In this document: positions 11,489-22,435 of the stretch, piece by piece
Position numbering within the stretch: position 1 is the stretch's first letter
How the letters are laid out: every line of letters starts with the position of its first letter
Assembly (NCBI GenBank): GCA_031216915.1
Contig: CM062289.1
Location: 25,439,533-25,503,532 of the forward strand
Length of the DNA: 64,000 bases
Direction of reading: 5' to 3'
DNA from: Pictodentalium vernedei
Lineage: Eukaryota > Mollusca > Scaphopoda > Dentaliida > Dentaliidae
Translations under genes and position numbers: made by a program
Notes under the pieces: model-generated
Told to the model about the DNA's origin: nothing
What the model saw: the letters and a program-made list of their open reading frames with translations, nothing else
Databases searched by the model: none

Positions 11489-12013
11489 CGTCAAATGTTG
11501 TATCTGGGTTGTCTTTCAGTTTTTTAATGTGATTCATATAAGCACCAACAAATGTCTGTTGTGTCCCTTCCTCGCTCTCAGCTACCCTCTCTTCAATGAG
11601 TTCTCTTTGAATTGAGTGAATTTCATCCAGGCCTGATTTCATAGCTTTGTATTTGAATAAATCACCAGGAACGTACTTTAGAAACGGATATAAGTCAACT
11701 AATCCAACCGTAGCTGCTCCTGGTAGTATTTCTTGATTAGCTGTTATCAGTTTCTTAAAAAATTTATCTTCGTAGTCACGTCGTTTCCCAAACAACATTA
11801 AGTTGATGGTGTTTGCGATAGCGCAGTACGAAATATGGTGGAGGTTCAGTGGTTCTTTTTGTTCAGCTTTTCTGTCCAACACTTCAATCAAACAGTCCAT
11901 TTCTCTCAATATTCTACTCTCCAATACATTTTTCCCCATTCCCAAATCTCTAAGAGTTGAAATAGCAAATCGTCTCTGTTCGGTCCATGTTCTACCGAAT
12001 GATCTAGCTAATC
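11489..12013 (-). CDS. CYP2-type cytochrome P450, exon 2 (left copy)
   Basis: A 525-base exon with an AG acceptor (12015-12014) and GT donor (11488-11487), phase 1 at both ends. It encodes about 175 residues after the exon-1 junction. The W..QRRFAISTLRDLGMGK block is the P450 C-helix, where WxxxR contacts the heme propionates. It is followed by ISYCAIANTINLMLFGKR and GLVDLYPFLKYVPGDLFK, typical of CYP2 helices E to G. Known CYP2 enzymes are ER-membrane monooxygenases. The heme-binding Cys loop and ExxR region are not found downstream, so the copy looks incomplete. It differs from the right copy by one visible residue (KAMKSG against KGMKSG). Confidence 0.8.
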
Positions 12014-12362
12014 CTGAAATAAAACAGGGCACAAATGGATGGTAGAAATATTATAGCATGGGTGTTAGAATTTCCGCACAGACTTAGGTGTAGGGTGGCG
12101 GTGGGGCAAGCGGGCAGTCATTCATGTTTTCTCCCACGAAGAGGTGGGCATATTACCTCCATATTACATTTGTGCAGAAAAGATACAAGCCCACAGGTCA
12201 CAGAATTCCCTAACGGGTGTTAACCTGCATACCGATCTCAAATAGCGAATTTGCAAGTTGCAAAACTTTCCCTTGATGTTACCAGGGACGTAACTATGGG
12301 ATGTAGGGGTGTGGCATCCTTAAATCATTTTCCAGTCAGAACAATCTCGCCCGGACTTTGTA

Positions 12363-12616
12363 TTAACCCTTTACCCACCGTAACGCAACAACCGGCCAGC
12401 GCTATTCACAAAAATCGCCAATTAATTTTCATCACTTTTTTTTATTTGTTTGTCTCAAAAACAAATAGGTTATGAACCCTTTTTGGAACGAGCGCGTCGA
12501 GATCTTTCCAAAGAGGGCTCATAACCTATGTTTTTGAGACAGAAAATGAAACAAATTAGTTATTCAAGATTTTTGTTTGTAAGTGTCGTCTGCTTTTCAT
12601 GTTAGGTAAAGGGATA
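12363..12616. repeat. foldback MITE (TTAACCCTTTACC family)
   Basis: Its ends read AACCCTTTACCCACCG and GTTAGGTAAAGGGAT. The central stem is AGGTTATGAACCC..TTTGG with its inverse across a GAACGAGCGCGTCGAG tip. TTTTTGAGACA/TGTCTCAAAAA strengthen the stem. The mirror is 49322-49575. Confidence 0.6.
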
Positions 12617-13245
12617 AGCATGTACTTTTTATAACCAGACTATGTTTGCTATTAGTCGTCTGTCACATACATAACTGGTCTCATTCTAATGAAGGGCTGC
12701 AGCCGATTCAGTCCCAGAATGATCAATTTTGAGTCCGATATATTCTAATTAAACAAGCGGTTGGGAAGCCATGCGCCAGGAGAGCTACATGTATTTCTTC
12801 CTGGACAAATGTCCTGGATTATTGACCTATACTCTCGACAAACTAACATTTCACCTGCACCGTGAAGGCATGGCCGGTGCTTCATTAATTAGAATTTTGA
12901 CTATTATTCCTATATTAGTGTTTGGTATCTAATATTATCATATGACTCGTCCGTCTTGTTCACTTTAAAACATTTGATATTTTGTTTTCATATTAATCAG
13001 TGATAAATAAAGCCTTCCGTCAATTTCATTGGTCAATTTCAAAACTAGACAATTTGCTTGGCTGAACAAAATACAACTCGGTCACATTTTCATATTTTGC
13101 ATAATTAGAGTTGGGAGCTTTCATTGGCCAATTTCAAAACTGGACAATTTAATTGGCTAAACAAAATAGAACTGGGTCACATTTGCATAATTTCAGTAGG
13201 GAGAATTTACGTTATCTGTCCTATTTAGGGTGGGTTATATTGTAT

Positions 13246-13464
13246 TAATCTTTTACCTACAAGAAACACGCCATTCATTTTTTTTATATTTTCACTTTTT
13301 GCTTCCAAAACACAGGTTATGACCCCTCTTTGGAACGAGCTCGACGGGCTCGTTCCAATGAGGGTTCATAACCTATGTTTTGGAAGCAAAAAATGAAAAT
13401 TTTTAGTTATACGAGGATGTTTTTTCCAAGTGCCGTCAGCAACTCATGTTAGGTGATGGGTTAA
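13246..13464. repeat. foldback MITE (same family)
   Basis: Its ends read TAATCTTTTACCTAC and GTTAGGTGATGGGTTAA. The central stem has GAACGAGCTC and GAGCTCGTTC-like tips, with TTTTGGAAGC/GCTTCCAAAA lower down. The mirror is 48475-48693. Confidence 0.6.
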
Positions 13465-13507
13465 AAAGTCATACTAAGTGGCTTATTTGTGCGTGTGTGT
13501 GTCATAT

Positions 13508-13665
13508 GATGAATAGAATATGAAATGAGTGTTTTTCTCATATAATATTTTTGAAACTCGTCCGAATTTTCCGTTTGAGCTCGCCAAAGGCTCGCCCAAA
13601 CGGAAAATTCTTAAGACTCGTTTCATAAATATTATAGGAGAAAAACACTCATTCCATATCCTCTT
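13508..13665. repeat. long hairpin
   Basis: GAATATGAAATGAGTG, TTTTTCTCATATAATATTT and GAATTTTCCGTTTG are followed by their inverse after a short GAGCTCGCCAAAGG tip. It is almost a pure hairpin with little loop. The mirror is 48280-48435. Confidence 0.65.
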
Positions 13666-14570
13666 TGTCTTCCTATTGTAGATACATCTCTTTAATTGTT
13701 TTGACGCCCTATTGTAAAGAAACCTCAGTAATTGTATTCAGACAACACTCCAATTAACTGGGTATGATGCCAATCGTACTCTTATGATCACATTAGAAAC
13801 AAAAGTAGCATTTCGGTTCATAGGACGTTTCTCTGCAAATCTAAATTATTACAATATTTGCAACATTTCTCTTTGTATGGAACTAGGGCAAACGAAATTC
13901 ATTTGGTGAACATAATCGAGTCACACTGTTTGCCAAATGAAGCTTGTCCAGAGCACATTCCCTAGGATTATATTTGAGTGTTCCTGGTATTCTGTAATTG
14001 TCAACACAGTGGTACATGGGCTGATCAAAGAACACTCAGCAAACATGAGTGAAATGACCTACCATACTTTCGAGTCAAAATCTGTTCCCCACATCAACAT
14101 GGACGTTTCTGTTTGTTTTCATCAGCTTCACTGGCCTATTTTCAAAACTTTCACACTTTATTTCTTTTTGGTACAGTATATCAAATCTCCAGGTCCCACC
14201 CCATATATACCACACATTTATTTATTTATTATCTATTGGTGCTTAACACCACATCAGCAGCTAAGGCTATATCGTGGTTGGAAAACGATAAAAGGGAAAC
14301 ATGACAATATATACCACACAAATACAGATCTGTAGATATTAATTTTGTAGAGGTTGAATCTCACAACAATGAGAATAAGTGCCTAGAAAAAGTGATCTTT
14401 GAGTTTATTAAATACTAAAAAAAACACATTTGCAGCTCTTGGCATATGTGATTTGTGGTCTAGAATGCACCATAAAATCTAATTAATAGCCCCTTTGCAC
14501 AGTGTGATATCAGCATTCTGCATGTAGAAGGGACAAGTTAAGTACGCTATTTACTGCCAGTATCCACTCG

Positions 14571-14950
14571 AGCGCTGTGGCTCAGTGGTAGACTGTTGAA
14601 TTACTATGCTCGCTGTCCCGTGTTCGATCCCCGTCCGGGGCGACCCACGTTGTGTCCTTGGGCAAGGCACTTTATCCCGGTTGCCTACGTGAGGGCACGA
14701 TGGCGTCTTGTAGAAAGGCGTACTGCACGCCGATGGTGCACATGCCTTCATCCGTTGTAACCCTGCTTGAGCGGAACTTGAACAGAGTTAGAATGTTGAG
14801 GAGCTGACAGTTGCTAGTCAATGCTCGGTGGATTTCGCCGGTTACTCCGGCTTCCCTCACCCGTACAACTGTCACGGTCACGATTAATCATTGTGCATAC
14901 GTAATACGTATGTGACCTCAAACACCAATAAATAAATAAAATAAATAAAT
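14571..14950 (+). mobile_element. SINE with a variant tRNA-like head
   Basis: The head carries an A-box-like TGGCTCAGTGGTAGAC and a B-box-like GTGTTCGATCCCC. The body has GTGTCCTTGGGCAAGGCACT. The tail is CACCAATAAATAAATAAA. The head differs from the main tRNA-type head here while the body is the same family. The mirror is 46990-47370 on the minus strand. Confidence 0.7.
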
Positions 14951-15472
14951 ATGCACACGACATTCTTAACCAATAAAATACGATAATAGATCAACAAATT
15001 TGTCAGAGGTGGGGTAATCGTGACAAATTTTAGTGTATGTAATACAAATACACATATTCATAAAATTCCTTGAAATACTGAATACATGTGAATACATGAA
15101 AAACTCTATTTGAATATATCTGAATATGAATATGACAACCCTGTGGATCAAGGCTAAAAATTAATGTGAAAATCCGAATCGATTCTTGCAAATAATTTTA
15201 GCAGGGAAAACAATGATAGTCAAATTTTACTCTAGCAAAATGTTCATTTGATTCTTGTCATAGATTCTAACATGTCCTTCAGACATGGAATATTCCATTG
15301 AAGTCGTAGCTGCCTGTGTAGTGGTGTCTATTGAAGTCGTGGCTGCCTTCATAGGCAGCCACGTCTTGAATAGCCACCACCGCGAAGGTACTGTAATGTC
15401 CATCAGCAGACCATTAAAAGCCTGTATATTGGAAATATACATACAATACAAGAAAATTGGAACTACGCCCTA

Positions 15473-15878
15473 TATTTATTACATTTATTTATTGGTGTTT
15501 AAGGTCACATACTTATGAACAGTGACTAATCATGACCGTGACAGTTTTACGGGTGGAGGAAGCCGGAGAACCCGGAGAGAACCATCGAGCAACGACGAGC
15601 AGCTGCCAGCTCCCCAACATCGTAACTCCGCACTGCAGCACAGGTAGGGTTAGACTGGTTGAAGACATGCACACCATCGACGTACAGTACGCCTTAGTAC
15701 ACGGCGTCGTCCTGCCCCCCATGTGGACAATCGGGGTTAAGTGCCTTGCCCAAGAACACAACGCGGGAGTCCGAATCGATCGCTCAGACGGTCACCCACC
15801 CGAGGATTAACCGGGCTCGACGTTGCTTAACTTCGGTGATCTGACGAGAACCGGTTACCGCAACGCCACCGCGCCCCT
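15473..15878 (-). mobile_element. SINE with a 5S rRNA-derived head
   Basis: Read on the minus strand, the head contains CTCGTCAGATCACCGAAG, TTAAGCAACGTCGAGCCCGG and GGGTGGGTGACCGTCTGAGC, which follow the internal control region of 5S rRNA. The body (TTCTTGGGCAAGGCACTT) and AATAAA-type tail match the tRNA-headed SINEs in this window. A 13-base target duplication GAACTACGCCCTA flanks it (15460-15472 and 15879-15891). The mirror is 46060-46465. Confidence 0.75.
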
Positions 15879-16027
15879 GAACTACGCCCTAAAAGATTAA
15901 ACTATAATAACGAAATAAATATGAGGTTTGTTTTAATTGGAGATTATTAATTGCACTCAGAAGGGCAATCGTATAACAGTACTCTCAAATTGTAAATTGA
16001 GAATTGAAAACTCGAAGCAGGAGTTGA

Positions 16028-16031
16028 CGAG
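16028..16031. other. empty target site of the Gypsy insertion
   Basis: CGAG here corresponds to the CTCG duplicated on both sides of the Gypsy element in the right arm (38668-38671 and 45907-45910). The flanks are otherwise the same, so this arm keeps the pre-insertion state. Confidence 0.85.
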
Positions 16032-16431
16032 AGTCAAAACGAAAGTCCCGTGTCTGGTCATTTTCTTCAGTTTATTTCTGTTTTCATGCTTCGTGTCGTG
16101 ATCTCTATCCCCAACTAGTGGGGCAAACCACTCATCACATGGGGGTGAATTCGTGGAGGATGTATTCTGTAGGATAGTTATCAGGGGATAGCTGGTAGAC
16201 AAATACCCGTATATCCTCCAACGGTTCAAACATCCAGGTACATAAAATCATACAGAAAAAGGGCCCCCACACTGCCACACCCGGGTACTTCAATTGCGAA
16301 AGGTAAAATGGTGGAGGATATCCCATAATGCATCAGTTCTCTTCTGACCAACGATGGATAAACGCATGCGATGTTCACAAAAATACAATCTTCATCGTCA
16401 TTAGAATACTACCCCCAAATCCAGAATCTAC

Positions 16432-16689
16432 CAATGCACAGACCTGAAAATAAGCAGTCTGACATTTGCAGAATGAGGTCCCCAAAGGGTGAATCTGATG
16501 ATGCTTTCCCATACAGTGGGCCAATTTATCCTCTGGGTACTGTCTGTTTAGTTTTGAAACCCTGATTCTGATTGAGGTTCACAGAGGGTGAATTTAGTGC
16601 ACAGTAGGGTAGCATCACTAAATTCACCCTCTGGGAACCTCATTTTGGAATGATTATCTGCTTATTTTCTGGCTTGCCGATGCACTAGA
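16432..16689. repeat. foldback element
   Basis: The outer ends CAATGCACAGACC and CGATGCACTAG, then GAAAATAAGCAG/CTGCTTATTTTC, then AATGAGGTCCCC/GGGAACCTCATTT, form nested inverted repeats. An inner hairpin is built on AGAGGGTGAATTTAGTG. The mirror is 38015-38268. Confidence 0.55.
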
Positions 16690-16789
16690 TGTCTAAAATC
16701 ATTCAACAGAAAAGACAACCGAAACGAAATACGAAACGAAACACGAAACGATCCACTCCTCACAAAAAGGACTATCACAGTTGTGTAAA

Positions 16790-17122
16790 TTTATTTATTT
16801 ATTTATTGGTGTTTAAGGTCACATATTTCTGCACAATGGCTAATCATGACCATGACAGTTTTACGGGTGGAGGAAGCCGGAATACCCGGAGAGAACCACC
16901 GAGCAACTGTCAGCTCCCCAACATACTAACTCCACAAAAGCAGGGTTAGCATTGGTTGAAGACAAGTGCACCGTCGACATGCAGTACGCAGTACACAGCG
17001 TCACCGTGCCCCCACGTGGGCAATGGGGGTGAAGTGTCTTGCTTGGGTGCCGCAGGTGAGATTCGAACCGAGGACCTCTCGGCTTGCAGCCTGAACCTCT
17101 ACTTACTGAGCCACCGCGCCCC
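16790..17122 (-). mobile_element. SINE, tRNA-headed
   Basis: On the minus strand it starts GGGGCGCGGTGGCTCAGTAG and has a B box GGTTCGAATCTC, then the shared body and an (AATA)n tail. A 15-base target duplication TCACAGTTGTGTAAA (16775-16789 and 17123-17137) flanks it. The mirror is 37579-37911. Confidence 0.8.
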
Positions 17123-17285
17123 TCACAGTTGTGTAAAGGAGAACCTAAAATAAGCCCTCCACAATCATTAAAACCACATGTGCAACATCTGAAATAAAAA
17201 GAGAATGCTGAACCATTTGGAAACCCGTAAACATCACTGAATGAAAATGTACGACTCGCACCCTCATAAAATCATAACCGCAAGG

Positions 17286-17856
17286 TAGGGCTGCACGGTA
17301 GATCGATAAACCGATATATACCGGTATTCAAACCAACATCGATTGAATACCGGTGTAATTACAAAAATATCGGTTTATCGTCATTATTTATTTCCTCATA
17401 ATTTAATTTTCAAGATGTCTTGAGATTTATCCCCGAATGAATAATATTATCCCTTTACCAAAGGAATCGCCTGCATGTGCTCACGTAATATATAATTTCA
17501 GCAGTTGAAAAAATAATTTTCAAAAATTTCGACAAAACTATATCATGTGACCCCTCACTGAGCTCGTTTCAAGGAGGGGTCACATGACATGGTTTTGTAG
17601 AATTTTTTTTTTTTGGGGGGGGGGGGGGGAATCTGATAAACCTTTTTTTAAAAATATTTTGACATCGTCTGCCTTGGGTAAAGGTTTTTCGAACCGCACC
17701 ATCAAGGCATGCTAATTCGTTTCGGCTGTGATGTCTTATGCCTCGGTTGTGGTACTTATGTTCATATTTTCTGAAAAGTTTTCGATATACCGGTACACCG
17801 CGGTATTTGTTTTAATACCGATACCGGTATTCAGTATTGAATATCGTGCAGCCCTA
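17286..17856. mobile_element. hAT-like non-autonomous element with a nested MITE
   Basis: Terminal inverted repeats TAGGGCTGCACG are flanked by the 8-base target duplication CCGCAAGG (17278-17285 and 17857-17864), as expected for hAT. There is no transposase. A full foldback MITE of the CATATCATGTGACC family, with a GAGCTCGTTTC-type tip, lies inside at about 17448-17690. The mirror is 36845-37415. Confidence 0.75.
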
Positions 17857-18297
17857 CCGCAAGGAATGAGAGAGAGGAGGAGAATACGTGTTGATCGAGC
17901 CCAACCAAACTATTGGAACAACTGCAAAAACGACAGAATGCACTCAACAGTGACCCAAACATACAAGCTGGTTCGGACCAGGACAGATGAATGAAATTGA
18001 CAAATGAGAGAGATCGAAGAAACCAGAACAATGAAGGAACACGAAAAAGTTCTTCAGTACAACCAAGTCCCACTGGGATAAACAGAATTATATAACAAGG
18101 TCATAACGCCACAACCAACATGATCAAAATACATTATCAGAGAATACAACAAACAATCAACAGAATTAAGGTCGAGTGTAACGAAGATAGAAAAAACCCA
18201 CACAACAGAGGTGACAAGGAACAAATATCTGAAGAAATTTGAACAATACGAAAGTTTAACGAGATCCAAAAGAATAGTGAACAAATAAGACGACTGA

Positions 18298-18556
18298 ACT
18301 CAAAACCAAGCTGTAAGGCAAAACTCAAAAACAAGCTGTAAGGCAAAACTCAAGAACAAGCTGTAAGGCAAAACTCCAAACAATCTGTAAGGCAAAACTC
18401 AAGAACAAGCTGTAAGGCAAAACTCAAAAGACAGCTGTGAGGCAAAACTCAAAATAATCTATAAGGCAAAACTCAAAACCACGCTGTAAGGCAAAACTCA
18501 AAAACAAGCTGTAAGGCAAACTCAAAACAATCTGTACGGCAAAACTCAAACGAATT
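18298..18556. repeat. minisatellite, about 25-base unit (short allele)
   Basis: Tandem units built on CTGTAAGGCAAAACTCAA, separated by short variable spacers such as GAACAAG. The right-arm copy (35806-36405) is more than twice as long. Unit spacers are part of the same tandem, and there is no unique spacer content. Confidence 0.85.
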
Positions 18557-18761
18557 TTCAACGTTTCGGCATTTACTTCTTGTTCTCCAGTTTGTAAGTT
18601 TAATACCCCGGAAACTGGGTCACCAGTTATCGTAACATATATCCCTCCGAGTCAAAGGCTCCAAACGTCCGTCACCATGTAATAAATCTCTCGTATCGGG
18701 CAATAGATTTTGTATTGAGTAATAGCGGGCTGGGCTTAGGTAAGACAAGCAATCCTGACTC

Positions 18762-19695
18762 CAGTGGCGGCGCCAGGATTTCAATTTAGGGGTTGGGAGG
18801 GGGGATATGTAAGATATGGGGGGTCCAAGGTTGTGATGCCGAAGGCATCTCCCGAACACTGCAGGCATGAGCTAGAGGAGGATAGGGGAGGGGGTAGTTC
18901 AGCGATCCGAACGTAGTAGCTACCCCTCCCCTGTAAGGGGGTAGCCACTACGTTCAGATCGCTGAACTAGGGAGGAGGGTGTCCCCCTCCCGTTTGTGTG
19001 TGGGGAAGGGCTGGGGATTCTCCCCAGGAAAATGTTCACATATGATTCCGTAAAAGGGATTACATAGGTGAGATTCCATAAATGGGATTCAAAGCTCCTA
19101 TTATCATTTACCATCGGCTTCCAGTATTCTTCAACTATCTGTCCTATGATCAGCCTCTATAGGATTCATCATTACTGTAGTGTTCTACCAGTCTTGAAGC
19201 CTTGTGCCATTACTGTTGGTTACCACTATTCTGTCATGTATTTAGTGGCGGCGCCAGCATTTCAAGATATGTGGGGGGAGGGGGGGGGGTCGAAGGTCTA
19301 GATACCGAAGCCATCTTCCGAACGCCGCAGGCCTGAGCTAGAGAAGGATAGGGGTGGAGGTAGTTCAGCGATCTGAACGTAGTGGCTACCCCCCCCCCCC
19401 CTATAAGGGGGCTAGCCACTACGTTCAGATCGCTGAACTAGAGAAGAAGGTGTGGGTGTACTCCTCCTGTTTGTGGGGAGTGAGGGGCGTCTGAGGCATC
19501 TCTCCAGGAAAAATGTTCATATATGGATGCCCTGGGAGAGATATCGGAGCATTTCTGCAATGCCTGACAAGATGTGTATTGTTGTGTGCCGTTTGCGGGT
19601 GTGATATTGGGTTAGAAAATCACGGTCACATACTAATTTGAAGTTTGAGTTTGGGGGGCCCGAGGGTAAAGTGGGGGACTGTAGCGCCGCCACTG
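18762..19695. mobile_element. TIR element with 8-base duplication (hAT-like)
   Basis: The ends are CAGTGGCGGCGCCAGG and, inverted, CAGTGGCGGCGCTACAG. The flanks CCTGACTC and TCTGACTC match at 7 of 8 bases, pointing to hAT. Inside, two similar blocks each carry the hairpin AGTTCAGCGATC..GAACGTAGT with its inverse. It has no transposase. The mirror is 34663-35596. Confidence 0.65.
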
Positions 19696-20337
19696 TCTGA
19701 CTCTACTAAGATGTGGTCACTTGGCAGTATCCCAGAAGAGAGAACCTGGATAGACTGTACCGGTCAAAATATCCAGAATAAGGTCGGGGATAGGCAAAAA
19801 CAAGGATTCTCTGAGCGTCTTAGCAAGAAAACAGTTTCGCGTGGTTTCGATATACTTCCATCCAACGAAAAAAACAGTAGAACCCCCCCCCCCCCCCAAT
19901 ATTTTAAAGGCAGATCCTTGAGCCCCATAATAGCTACGTGCCATCAACGATGAAAAACCCTGTCGTGCACATTTGGGCAATTATAGTCACTGTATGGTTG
20001 TCTTCGGTATTTAGAGGCACAATCGAACACTCACTTTAAATACCCCTACTATATTACGGGCATTTTGGGCAGCATAGTGCCACTATAGAAGCCAAAATGG
20101 AGAACAGTAAACAAAATGAAGGACGAAAAAGCATATCACCATTGCAATACGCGCTGCTCATGCGCACTAACTCTAAATAATCACAATAGTAATACCATCA
20201 CTACATGTCCACTCGCAAGGGGTACCATAACCCAAAATACACTGCGGAATGACGAGGAGAGGGTCCGGCAGCCGAGTGATGTAATATCCCTCTTCTCACA
20301 CATGAATGAATAATAAAGTTCTAATGAAAAAACATAC

Positions 20338-20674
20338 CTCCTGTATTCTCTCTACCTACGAGAGTTTTGGGTTTTCCCATGAAACGTTCACCATTCGTTT
20401 GAAAAACTTCTTTGATAAATTTGTATCCACAAACCACGATGAATGGTTTGTAACCAAAGTACACTGTGAATATATCGCCATATTTAGCGCGTATATTGTT
20501 AAATACATCTCGTTTCTCTTTACCCCAAAAGAGGTGCAAGTGGCCAATTATTGGTAAAGGTGCTGGTCCCGGTGGGTATGGCGCTCCCTTAATACGTAGA
20601 TAACGCCACCAAATCCAGAGGCAAATCAGAACGATCGTAACTGCAAAGGATTGGATATTTACTATATCTTGCAT
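20338..20674 (-). CDS. CYP2-type cytochrome P450, exon 1 (left copy)
   Basis: It encodes 112 residues plus one base. A hydrophobic N-terminal anchor (SFAVTIVLICLWIWW) is followed by the proline-rich hinge YPPGPAPLPIIGHLH, a canonical CYP2 feature, and then RAKYGDIFTVYFGYKPFIVV and a GERFMGKP block. The exon ends ACAGGAG before a GT donor, phase 1, which matches the phase of exon 2. The product would be an ER-anchored monooxygenase. Compared with the right copy, four residues differ in this exon (V/F, W/C, R/P, T/P). I found exons 1 and 2 only. Confidence 0.85.
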
Positions 20675-20927
20675 ATTTATGTTGATATTTATATAATTTG
20701 TGTATTGCGTCCAATATCTTAATGTTGCTGTTATTCTGTGCTTGTTATCAAATCTTCTGCCCTGAAATAGAAGGTAAAACTGCTTGTCATGGGTACCACG
20801 ATAAATTTTTATCAGGGTTTAATTCGGGAACGAGAATTTTCTGGTTCTTGTGTTTTAAAGTCAGTCACGATACCGGTAATTTTTAGCTTGGAGTTTCTGA
20901 ATATCAGAATTCCACCTGCGGCAAATG
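20675..20927 (-). promoter_or_regulatory. region upstream of CYP2 exon 1
   Basis: A TATATAAATA-like sequence lies only about 15 bases before the ATG, too close to act as a normal TATA box for this start, so the real promoter is unclear. Within about 250 bases a truncated SINE begins. No other element is recognised. Confidence 0.35.
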
Positions 20928-21013
20928 CTCTCTGTCCTTGGGCAAGACACTTCACCCTCATTGCCCATGTGGGGGCACGGTGGCGAAGTGTAATAAATAA
21001 ATAAATAAATGAA

Positions 21014-21077
<64 letters not shown>
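20928..21077 (+). mobile_element. SINE fragment running into an (AAAT)n tract
   Basis: TGTCCTTGGGCAAGACACTT and GTGGGGGCACGGTGG belong to the SINE body. They are followed directly by about 85 bases of AAAT units. The tract may be a re-expanded SINE tail. The mirror is 33304-33432, where the tract is shorter. Confidence 0.7.
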
Positions 21078-21078
<1 letters not shown>

Positions 21079-21534
21079 CTTCACCAATAGGATTTTTTAC
21101 CAAGTGGTTAGATTTTGCAGCATCTACACTTGAAGTTCAATTTAAAATTAAAAAAGAAGATGGGTATGCTTTGGGTCTAGATACACAAATTGCTCTCATT
21201 AATAATTTTGTTCAAAGCAAGTTTAGCAAAATTAATGTCAAACTGGATGGCAACCTTATCACCACCATGAAGATCTATTCTCTTGTTGAGGATTTGGGGG
21301 GAATTTTCCTTGTTATTCAAAGGATTTGAAAAATGAAAGTGTCAGTAACACTGTAGCTCAACTTGTTTAAGACATGTACATGTATAGTATGTGACACAGC
21401 AATGATAAACATCTAGGTAATGACCTGATAAGTATTGTAACGGTCTGTACATAAATGTTGACCGTAGCCTGTATCAAATATATAGGTAAAGTATTGTAAA
21501 GGTGGGGTGACAGTTAGATGCTAAACTAGAAAAG

Positions 21535-22399
21535 AAATCCATGAGTCCCACAGTGGGTCTGACTGAACCCAAAAATATTTGTTCTTATAGTACAGTGATA
21601 ACAAAGGCACCCCAAAACACTCGTTCCTGTCACAAGGTGATAACAAAGGTACTCAAGAAGTTTCGTAAAGATCGGTTCATAAATACGGCCTCTAGCCCGA
21701 GACATATTGGCATTTGCAGTTACAGTGTCTAATTGGCATAATTTGTGCACGAGAAAAAAATCCGTATTATATGTGATGTATCCCATGGTACTAAACATTC
21801 ACACACAAAAATTTTCAAATCAGCGCTTTCATATGGAAGTTCTGCGCAAAAATCTGATTGCACCTAATTTGGTACAAATGGCTGCCAGCGGCCATCTTGA
21901 ATTTCAGACCGGACCCCAAAACACTTGTTCTCGTCCCACGGTGATAACAAAGGTACCCACGAAGTTTCGTAAAGATCGGTTCATAAATATGGCCTAAAGC
22001 CCGAGCCGTATTGACATTTGCAATCAAAGCTAGTCTAATTTGCATAATTTACGCACCAGAATAAAACCCGTATTATATGTGATGTATCCCATGATACTAA
22101 ACATTCATACAGAAAATTATTCAAATCAGAGCTTTCATATGGAAGTTCTGTTCAAAAATCTGATTGCACCTAATTTTGTACAAAATGGCTGCCAGCGGCC
22201 GTCTTGAATCTCGGACCGGACCCAAAAACACTCGTTCTCGTTCCACGGTGATAACAAAGGTACCCAAGAAGATTCGTAAAGATCGGTTCATAAATACGGC
22301 CTCTTGCCCGAGCCGTATTGAATTGTTGACGGACAGACGGACAGACGGACGACAGGCCATGGCATAAGCTCAAATTTGACTTACGTCAAAGTTGAGCTA
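21535..22399. repeat. tandem ~300-base units ending in a palindrome
   Basis: Nearly three copies of a unit containing AAAGATCGGTTCATAAATA, CGTATTATATGTGATGTATC and ATGGCTGCCAGCGGCC. After them come GACGGACAGACGGAC and a palindrome built on GCTCAAATTTGACTTACG with its inverse. The block interrupts the hexon pseudogene. Long open frames across it are a by-product of the repeat. The mirror is 32040-32845. Confidence 0.6.
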
Positions 22400-22435
22400 A
22401 AAACACAATTGGCTGCAAGTGAAATGTGGTATTTA

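Larger units (their letters stand above)
12014..20337 (-). other. intron 1 of the left CYP2 copy
   Basis: About 8.3 kb between exon 1 and exon 2, filled with foldback MITEs, SINEs, two hAT-like elements and a minisatellite (separate entries). The unlisted stretches 12617-13245, 13666-14570, 14951-15459 and 15892-16431 show no gene. A solo SINE-like end (TTATTTATTATCTATTGGTG) occurs near 14220. Confidence 0.65.

Noticed and set aside
20685-20700. TATA box for CYP2
   Set aside because: It lies only about 15 bases before the ATG, too close for a start site in between.
21535-22373. Repeated open frames of 60-96 aa with similar peptides
   Set aside because: They come from tandem ~300-base repeat units on both strands; no domain, start context or conserved reading.
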